Position numbers and translations under genes: made by a program
Assembly (NCBI GenBank): GCA_045580305.1
Contig: JAZNNQ010000032.1
Coordinates: 1 to 20,368, forward strand
Reading direction: 5' to 3'
DNA: 20,368 nucleotides
DNA from: RGIG7332 sp045580305
GTDB taxonomy: Bacteria; Bacillota; Clostridia; Oscillospirales; JAAYXM01
The notes under the pieces: generated by a model
Seen by the model: only the letters and a program-made list of their open reading frames with translations
Database searches by the model: none
What the model was told of the DNA's origin: nothing
Part shown: in pieces, positions 14,133-20,368 of the stretch
Position numbering within the stretch: the stretch's first letter is position 1
Layout of the letters: each line of letters begins with the position of its first letter

Positions 14133-17100
14133 ATGAGAAAAAGCTCATCAAGTAAGTTTGTGCGTATAATGTCCGCGCTGCTTACCCTTTGCATGATTGT
14201 AAGTGTTTTACCTGCAGTTGCAATCACTCCTGCAAAGGCGGCTACAACGCTGTATTATGACTTTACAGCGGCAAACAGCGGAACATTTACAACAGACTTT
14301 ACCAAAACCATTACCTATGATACGGTAGCGGCTTCCGCTACTGCATCTGAACCGTGGGCATTCAATGCTTACACCACGGATGCGACTGCAAGTGGTAATA
14401 CATATTTTATGTATGCTGCTACAGGCGTAGGTTTTTATTTCGGAAACGGTGTAAGAGATAAGTCTTCCACCGGATCTCTTAAGTTTAAGGTATCCACCGC
14501 AGGAAGCTACATCCCGATGATTAACATCAAGGGTGTCGCTAATTGGGCGGACTCCGGCTTTGCAATGATTAGCATCAAGTCTTTAGACGGTGCTACAACC
14601 TATGCATCAAAGCCCATTAACTTCGCAAACTACACCGCGGCAGACCATTATGTGGCGCTGAGTGATACCGGCATTAGCCTTGCCGCAAACGGCGAGTATA
14701 TCGTTGAGTTTGCTACCGATAAGGTTAAGGGTAAGTGCATTATCAACGGCTTAAAGCTCGTTCCGGTAGGCACAACTACCGCATCCGGTCTTGTTATCGA
14801 CCATAATTCCGGTCTTATCGAGGTTAATATGGGCTCTACCAAGTCCGTAGACCTTGATGTTACTATGGCAAGCGGAACTGCAAATCTCTCAAGCGTAACA
14901 TTTGAGTATAGTGCGGCAGGTATTGCTACCGCAGCAATCAGCGGCAACCAGATCAAGGTAACCCCTGTTGCTACCGGTACAACTACTCTTACCGTTCGTT
15001 ACGGCGACGCAATGGCTCGTACCAACATTAAGGTAAACGCTGCAGGTACAACCGTTACCGCAGGTGACCTTGTATATAACTTCCTTGATTGTATGCCCCA
15101 GGCGGTTGAAACCGTTGTAAACCTTTACTACGGTTCAACCCATACTATGGCTAATACCACCGAAGGCGCTTATGGTCAGGCTTATACAGCATCTCAGACC
15201 TCCGCACCCTACGGTATTGAGGACCGTCAGGACAGAGATGGAAAATCCGTTCCGGATTTCTACTTCTCCCGTCTTTATCAGTCTTATGGCTTCCTTCACA
15301 GTACTGTAGGTAACGGTATTCTGCGTATCCGTGTACCTGTATCCGGTAAATACACCGCATCTACTGCATTACATGGCTCCACCGCGGTTTCCGAGACTAT
15401 TTCTTTCTGGAAACCGGGTGATTCCAATTACATCGCATACGGTGTAGTCTCTGCAGGTGCTTCAGGTACTGTTAACCTTGTTACAGAAGCGATGAATCTT
15501 GAAGCAGGCGACTACTTAGTTAAGTTTAATAAGACATCTACTGGTAACAACATCTTTAACAGCCTTACACTTAAATACGCAGGTGCATACGATGCTAGTG
15601 CGGGCACCGGTGGCAACGAGGGCGGCAATGAAGGTGGTAACACTGGCGGAAACGAGGGTGGCACAACAACCCCGACCGACCCGGTCATTACACTTTCTAT
15701 TGGTTCAATCGCTAGTATCGTAGTAGGCGACACCGCAACTGCACTTCTTGCAGTTACTGTTGACGGCGCAGCATCTAACTTTGCTAACGCAACATCCATC
15801 ACAGCGACTGCATCCGATACAACTGTTTTAACTCCGACCGTTACAAAGTCCGGTAATTCTGCAAGCCTTTCCGTTAAGGCACTTAAAGCAGGTTCTTCTA
15901 CCGTTACCGTTACTGCAAAGATCGGTGGCAAGGATTATACTGCAAGTAAGCTTATCAGAGTTACCGAAACTCCGTCGGAAACCACTTCTGCGGATCTTTT
16001 CTTCTACGCAGATCAGACCGCTATCGCTCCGACTCAGACCGATGGTGTGTACGTTTACGTTACCGACAGAAAGTTAGAGCCGATTTCTGCAAAGATTACC
16101 TATTCAAGTACCGATGACAGCGTAATCACTGTTGATTCCACCGGTAAGGTAAAGCCTGTTAAGGTAGGTAAGGCAGAGATTATCGCAAGCTTAAATTACA
16201 AGAATAAAGATTATTCTCTCACCCTTCCGTTCAGCGTAACAGAGGGCAAGAGTGCGGCTTCATATTATACCGGTGCTCGCGTTGAAGCACTCCGTGAAAA
16301 CCGTAATAAATATCAGTGGGCACTTGATGATAGTGTAAACCAGATCAAGAAAGCTGATTGGTATGTAGAGAATATTGATGACCTTTACGGCATGATAACA
16401 ACTCAGGAGCTCCCGCGTTCTGCTACCGTTGGTTATCGTTGGGACCCGGATATGTTCAAGTGCCGTTATTGCGGCATTGACCTTGCATCATCCAACTACG
16501 GTTCTTACGGTTGGATGCTCGATCCTATCAACAAGCCCTGGCAGGTTACCTGTCCTGACTGTCGTAAGACCTTCCCGTCAAACGACTTTGCTAAGTTCTA
16601 TGAACTTGGTATCAAGGAAGACGGTAACTGGAGCTATGAGCTTGCTAAGAGCGAGAACGCAAAGCTCGTTGCAGCAGGCCAGGCCGGATATCTCGTAAAT
16701 GAAAGACACCCTGAAAAAGGTGCCGGTTGGGGTGTAGACGACGGTTACGGCTACAAGAGCGGTGTTACCGTTAAGAATACCCAGGGTAACAATGCTGAGC
16801 AGGTTCACACCTACATTTCCTACTATAACCATTGGGGCGTATGGTACGGCACATACGGTGGCGACAATGCAGGTCTTATGGTTAAGGTAATGAACACACT
16901 TACCGAGGCATACCTTAACACCGGTGACGTTAAGTACGGTAAGGTCGGCGCAATGCTGGTTGACCGTGTGGCTGACGTTTATCCGGATATGTACATCGCA
17001 CCTTACTTCCCGAACTTCTTCCACTCTGACTCTTCCACCCCGAAGGGTAAGATGGTAGGTTGTATCTGGCAGCATGGTCTCTCCCGTGCATTCGTACTGG

Positions 17101-20100
17101 GTTATGACGCATTCTACGATGCATACGATGACCCCAGAGTTTTAGAGTATATCCAGCAGCAGTCAAGCAGACATCCCAATCTCAAGTACGATAAGTCCAA
17201 CGCTGTTGCTATCCGTGAGCATATTGAAAATGACCTTATCCTCCAGACATATAAGGACATTAGAAGCGCTAACATCTTCGGTAACTTCGGTATGCACCAG
17301 TCACTTTCTGCATACACCGGCGTTATCTACGATTCACTTCCCAAGACTAAGGAAATCTTAGACTGGACATACGCAAACCAGACCTCCGGTACCTTCGGCA
17401 GTGATGATGTTAACGGCGGTAATGTAACCGCACAGCTCATTAACTTAGTTGACCGTGACGGTTTAGGTTCCGAGTCCGGCGCTAACTACAATGTACTTTG
17501 GATTAACGCCATGCTTAACATCTTCGGCGCAACCGAAGGCTACACCAAATATACCGGTGCTGACTCCTTCCAGAATCCCCGTGTTCAGAAGATGTTTAAG
17601 GCTTACTTACCGCTTACCCTTGCTCGTAAGGCTACCGTTCAGATAGGTGACTCAGGTGCTACCGCAAAGAGTGGCTACCAGATGACAAACCTCCTTATCT
17701 TAAAGGGCTTTATGAACACCGGTGATGTTGAAATGGCTCAGTTCTTATACCATATCAACGACGGTAATATGTTAGATGTTCACGCTGATAAGTGGACTAA
17801 GAACCCTGAAGCAGTTCAGCAGCAGGTTCTTGATGTAATTAAAGAGCACGGCGAATACAACTTCGACCGCAGCCAGATTCTCCCGGCATACGGCTTCTCA
17901 ATTCTCCGTGACGGTACCTACAAGAAGGCAGCAAACGCTGCAAACTCCGTTGATACCCAGCGCGATATGTGGATGTACTACGGTGCAGCTAACTCCCATA
18001 AGCACGCGGATGTTCTTAACCTCGGTATCGAGGCATTTGGTATATCCGTACTTCCGGACCTTGGCTATCCGACCACCGCTGACGGTTCCGACCGTACAAC
18101 CTACTGGGAGAGCGGTACTGCAATGCACGCTACCGTTATGGTTAACAGCCAGAACCACAACCGTATCCGTTCCTACAATAACGGTACACCGAGAAATAAC
18201 GGCCGTCCGCTCCACTTTGACGATTCCGGACGCGTTAAGGTAATGGATTCAATCGCACCGACCAATGCAACCAATGCAGGTGGTACCTTCCGTCGTTCGG
18301 TTGTTATGATTAAGGTTGACGAGGAGAATTCCTACGGTGTTGACTTCTTCCGTGTACAGGGCGGAAATACACATCACTATAACTTCCACGCATTATCCAA
18401 TACCATTTCTGCTACCGAGGGCTTAACCCTTACAGCACAGAATGGTGGTACTTATGCAGGAACAAGCGTTGCATTCGGTACTACCGGTGTAGCAAGCGGT
18501 TTCTCATATCTCTACAATGTCCGTACATCACCGAGTACAACCGGTAACTTCGCAGTTGACTTCAAGATTGAAGACTTCCGTCGTGAAGGCTGGGGTGATA
18601 AGGATATCCACCTCCGCGTTACTATGGTTAACGGCTTTGCTCTCGAGCATGTAGCAATTGCCAAGGGTAAGGCTCCGATTCGTGACGACAATCCCTCGGA
18701 GTTAGAGTTCGTACTCGCTAAGCGCAGTGGTACAAACATCGACTCACTCTTTACCGCGGTTTACGAGCCGTACAAGGCATCCCGCTTTATCGCTAAGATC
18801 GAGTCTGTTCCGGTAACCACAACCGCTAAGGTTGCAAAGGCTGTAAAGGTAACTCGTACCGACGGTATCGTTGACTACATTGTATATTGTAACGATGAGA
18901 CTGCAAATGTAAGAGTTGATAACAAGTTTGACTTTACAGGCTTCATCGGCGTATATACCGAGAAGGATGGTCAGGTTGCATATACCTACGGTCAGGAAGC
19001 AAGCAAGGTCGGTTCCACTACCGGTACCAAGAATTACACCGGTACCATTACTGACTTTACAAAGACTCTTTCCAAGCAGAACTACATCACAGTTCAGTTT
19101 AACTCTGCAATTGACCCGAGCAAGATCATCGGCAAGCTTCTTGTTGATACATCTGTTACCACCGATAACGCAAATGTTATTATCAACGGTGCAGAGAGCT
19201 TAGGCTCCAATAAGTATAAGCTCGATATTGGCGATGCTTCCATGATTACCGCTGTTAATGCCGACGGTTCTTATAAGTACAACTGTGCAGTTGGTAACAA
19301 CATAAGCGTACCCCTTGCACTTATCGGTTCTGCAGCACCTGTTTTCAATAAGATTGATAACACTACAGGTGATGTAGGTGCAGAGGTTAAGTTTACAGTA
19401 TCCGCAACTGGTGCAGCAGGTAAGACTCTTACCTATAAGATGACCAGCGGTGCTTCCAATGCAACCTTTGACGCAACAACAGGTCAGTTTAGCTGGATTC
19501 CGGCAAGCTCACATCGTGGCGACAATGTATTTGCATTTGAGGTTTCTGACGGTGTACTCACCGACACTATGTACGTAACCATTACCGTATTCGGTGGCTC
19601 ACCCGGTCCTGCACCCGGTCCCGGCGGCGGTGGCGGAGGCGAGAACTCCAAGCTCACCGTTAAGTTTGAGACCGATGGCGGCTCAAAGGTTTCCAATAAG
19701 CAGGTAGCTAAGGGCGAGAAGTTAGAAAAGCCTGAGGATCCCACCAAGGAAGGCTACACCTTCGACGGCTGGTATACTGACGCTGAACTTACCACAAAGT
19801 ACGACTTTGACACTACCGTTACCGCGGCACTTACTCTCTATGCTAAGTGGGTAGAATCCACTAAGGAGGAAGAGCCGACCGTTGAAAAGAAGTTTGTCGA
19901 CTTAGGTAACCATAAGTGGGCAGAGGATGCTATTTACAGACTGGTTGCAGCAGGTGTAGTTAACGGTACAAGTGTTAATACCTACTCACCGGGCGTAAAT
20001 ATCACTCGTGCTGACTTTACAACCCTTATCGTACGCGCATTTAAGTTTGAAGCAGAGGTTGCGACCTTCCGCGATGTAGATGCGTCCAAGTACTATGCAA

Positions 20101-20368
20101 ACCCGATCGGTATTGCAAAGACTTTAGGCATTGTAGGCGGTGTAAACGCGACAGACTTTGCGCCTTTAGCAAAAATTACCCGTCAGGATATGATGGTAAT
20201 CATCTACCGCGCATTAAATGCAGCAGGAATTGAGATTACCAAGACAACAGATGTAAGCTTTAGTGATGAAAGCGCAGTATCCGCATATGCTCGTGATGCT
20301 GTAAAGGCACTTACCGAGGCAGGCCTCATTGCAGGTAGCGGCGGTAAGATCAACCCGAAGGCTAACAC
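14133..20368 (+). CDS. SLH-anchored heparinase II/III-family surface protein (paralog 2, 3' partial)
   Basis: The frame stays open from ATG 14133 (GGGAGG 8 bases upstream) to the window edge, giving 2078 codons. By alignment with paralog 1 (…KINPKAN then TTRAEVAVVLDRILNK) about 16 residues are missing. Layout: signal peptide (1-36, AKA|A); one A-Ig-B module (about 40-486); Gly/Asn-rich linker (about 487-514); two Ig/BIG2-like domains (about 517-706); heparinase II/III-type catalytic region (from about 709) with C777/C780 and C807/C810, YYNHW (N899-H900), GNFGMHQ (H1055) and NSHKHADVLNL (H1289, H1291). A putative Ig domain, Pro/Gly linker, Flg_new repeat and SLH motifs follow. Every key motif of paralog 1 is kept with the same spacing, so both should be active if either is. 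It lacks two of the three repeat modules and the two extra beta domains. It is presumably secreted, wall-anchored and acting on an acidic glycan; the substrate is unknown. Confidence 0.88.
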   Translation, partial: MRKSSSSKFVRIMSALLTLCMIVSVLPAVAITPAKAATTLYYDFTAANSGTFTTDFTKTITYDTVAASATASEPWAFNAYTTDATASGNTYFMYAATGVGFYFGNGVRDKSSTGSLKFKVSTAGSYIPMINIKGVANWADSGFAMISIKSLDGATTYASKPINFANYTAADHYVALSDTGISLAANGEYIVEFATDKVKGKCIINGLKLVPVGTTTASGLVIDHNSGLIEVNMGSTKSVDLDVTMASGTANLSSVTFEYSAAGIATAAISGNQIKVTPVATGTTTLTVRYGDAMARTNIKVNAAGTTVTAGDLVYNFLDCMPQAVETVVNLYYGSTHTMANTTEGAYGQAYTASQTSAPYGIEDRQDRDGKSVPDFYFSRLYQSYGFLHSTVGNGILRIRVPVSGKYTASTALHGSTAVSETISFWKPGDSNYIAYGVVSAGASGTVNLVTEAMNLEAGDYLVKFNKTSTGNNIFNSLTLKYAGAYDASAGTGGNEGGNEGGNTGGNEGGTTTPTDPVITLSIGSIASIVVGDTATALLAVTVDGAASNFANATSITATASDTTVLTPTVTKSGNSASLSVKALKAGSSTVTVTAKIGGKDYTASKLIRVTETPSETTSADLFFYADQTAIAPTQTDGVYVYVTDRKLEPISAKITYSSTDDSVITVDSTGKVKPVKVGKAEIIASLNYKNKDYSLTLPFSVTEGKSAASYYTGARVEALRENRNKYQWALDDSVNQIKKADWYVENIDDLYGMITTQELPRSATVGYRWDPDMFKCRYCGIDLASSNYGSYGWMLDPINKPWQVTCPDCRKTFPSNDFAKFYELGIKEDGNWSYELAKSENAKLVAAGQAGYLVNERHPEKGAGWGVDDGYGYKSGVTVKNTQGNNAEQVHTYISYYNHWGVWYGTYGGDNAGLMVKVMNTLTEAYLNTGDVKYGKVGAMLVDRVADVYPDMYIAPYFPNFFHSDSSTPKGKMVGCIWQHGLSRAFVLGYDAFYDAYDDPRVLEYIQQQSSRHPNLKYDKSNAVAIREHIENDLILQTYKDIRSANIFGNFGMHQSLSAYTGVIYDSLPKTKEILDWTYANQTSGTFGSDDVNGGNVTAQLINLVDRDGLGSESGANYNVLWINAMLNIFGATEGYTKYTGADSFQNPRVQKMFKAYLPLTLARKATVQIGDSGATAKSGYQMTNLLILKGFMNTGDVEMAQFLYHINDGNMLDVHADKWTKNPEAVQQQVLDVIKEHGEYNFDRSQILPAYGFSILRDGTYKKAANAANSVDTQRDMWMYYGAANSHKHADVLNLGIEAFGISVLPDLGYPTTADGSDRTTYWESGTAMHATVMVNSQNHNRIRSYNNGTPRNNGRPLHFDDSGRVKVMDSIAPTNATNAGGTFRRSVVMIKVDEENSYGVDFFRVQGGNTHHYNFHALSNTISATEGLTLTAQNGGTYAGTSVAFGTTGVASGFSYLYNVRTSPSTTGNFAVDFKIEDFRREGWGDKDIHLRVTMVNGFALEHVAIAKGKAPIRDDNPSELEFVLAKRSGTNIDSLFTAVYEPYKASRFIAKIESVPVTTTAKVAKAVKVTRTDGIVDYIVYCNDETANVRVDNKFDFTGFIGVYTEKDGQVAYTYGQEASKVGSTTGTKNYTGTITDFTKTLSKQNYITVQFNSAIDPSKIIGKLLVDTSVTTDNANVIINGAESLGSNKYKLDIGDASMITAVNADGSYKYNCAVGNNISVPLALIGSAAPVFNKIDNTTGDVGAEVKFTVSATGAAGKTLTYKMTSGASNATFDATTGQFSWIPASSHRGDNVFAFEVSDGVLTDTMYVTITVFGGSPGPAPGPGGGGGGENSKLTVKFETDGGSKVSNKQVAKGEKLEKPEDPTKEGYTFDGWYTDAELTTKYDFDTTVTAALTLYAKWVESTKEEEPTVEKKFVDLGNHKWAEDAIYRLVAAGVVNGTSVNTYSPGVNITRADFTTLIVRAFKFEAEVATFRDVDASKYYANPIGIAKTLGIVGGVNATDFAPLAKITRQDMMVIIYRALNAAGIEITKTTDVSFSDESAVSAYARDAVKALTEAGLIAGSGGKINPKAN
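14250..15590 (+). repeat. Single N-terminal A - Ig - B module of paralog 2
   Basis: Residues about 40-486. Unit A (LYYDFTAAN to CIINGLKLVPV) is most like copy 1 of paralog 1. The Ig unit and the start of unit B (SGLIEVNMG, NAAGTTVTA, NFLDCMP) are most like copy 2. The rest of B (VVNLYY, YGIEDRQD, FYFSRLYQSYGFLH) returns to copy 1. This mosaic pattern is read directly from the translations. Confidence 0.7.
15592..15675 (+). repeat. Gly/Asn/Glu-rich linker made of GGNEGGN-type repeats
   Basis: After unit B the protein changes to GTGGNEGGNEGGNTGGNEGG followed by TTTPTDP. It is a short low-complexity flexible spacer with imperfect repeats of Gly-Gly-Asn-(Glu/Thr). In paralog 1 the corresponding position holds repeated folded domains instead. 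Confidence 0.75.

Noticed and set aside
14042..14227. Minus-strand open frame of 61 codons across the promoter of giant gene 2
   Set aside because: It covers the promoter, palindrome and signal peptide region and has no initiation signal or recognisable product.

Overview
The window looks like chromosomal DNA of a Gram-positive, S-layer-bearing anaerobe, most likely a member of the Clostridia (Bacillota). The evidence is consensus AAGGAGG-type ribosome binding sites, tightly overlapping phage genes of clostridial type, and three separate proteins ending in S-layer homology (SLH) motifs. SLH motifs anchor proteins to pyruvylated secondary cell-wall polymer. I cannot name a species. Pectin- or mucilage-degrading gut Clostridia with many SLH-anchored carbohydrate-active enzymes would fit, but that is inference. 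All genes are on the plus strand.

Region 1 (1-1922) is the distal end of a prophage or phage-like late operon. It holds the 3' end of a tail-associated leucine-rich-repeat-like protein, a small conserved phage protein, a holin, a small membrane-anchored coiled-coil protein, and an Amidase_3 endolysin with one C-terminal SLH motif. The last four genes are translationally coupled by overlaps, and the cassette ends at a strong GC-rich hairpin.

Region 2 (1923-2198) is a 276-bp regulatory gap. It carries a direct-repeat element, AT-rich promoter-like sequence and a long leader. A closely related direct-repeat element reappears at 14004-14054, ahead of the second giant gene.

Region 3 (2199-20368) holds two tandem paralogous genes for giant secreted surface enzymes. 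The first (3917 aa, complete) has a signal peptide, three copies of a roughly 550-650-residue module made of beta-sandwich and Ig-like domains, two further beta domains, several BIG2-like Ig domains, a heparinase II/III-type catalytic region with a C4 zinc-ribbon-like insert, a putative Ig domain, a Gly/Pro linker, a Listeria-Bacteroides (Flg_new) repeat and three SLH motifs. A clear intrinsic terminator follows. The second has the same catalytic and anchoring parts but only one N-terminal module and a Gly/Asn linker. It has no stop codon in the window and runs off the right edge, probably only about 16 codons from its end.

Together the two giant proteins look like cell-surface polysaccharide lyases whose N-terminal arrays probably bind a glycan and whose SLH motifs hold them on the wall. 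Their substrate cannot be read from the sequence. The phage lysin next door seems to use the same type of wall anchor. I did not find a wholly new system. The most promising leads are the shared upstream element, the modular expansion and mosaicism between the paralogs, the unassigned beta-sandwich modules, and the SLH-targeted endolysin.
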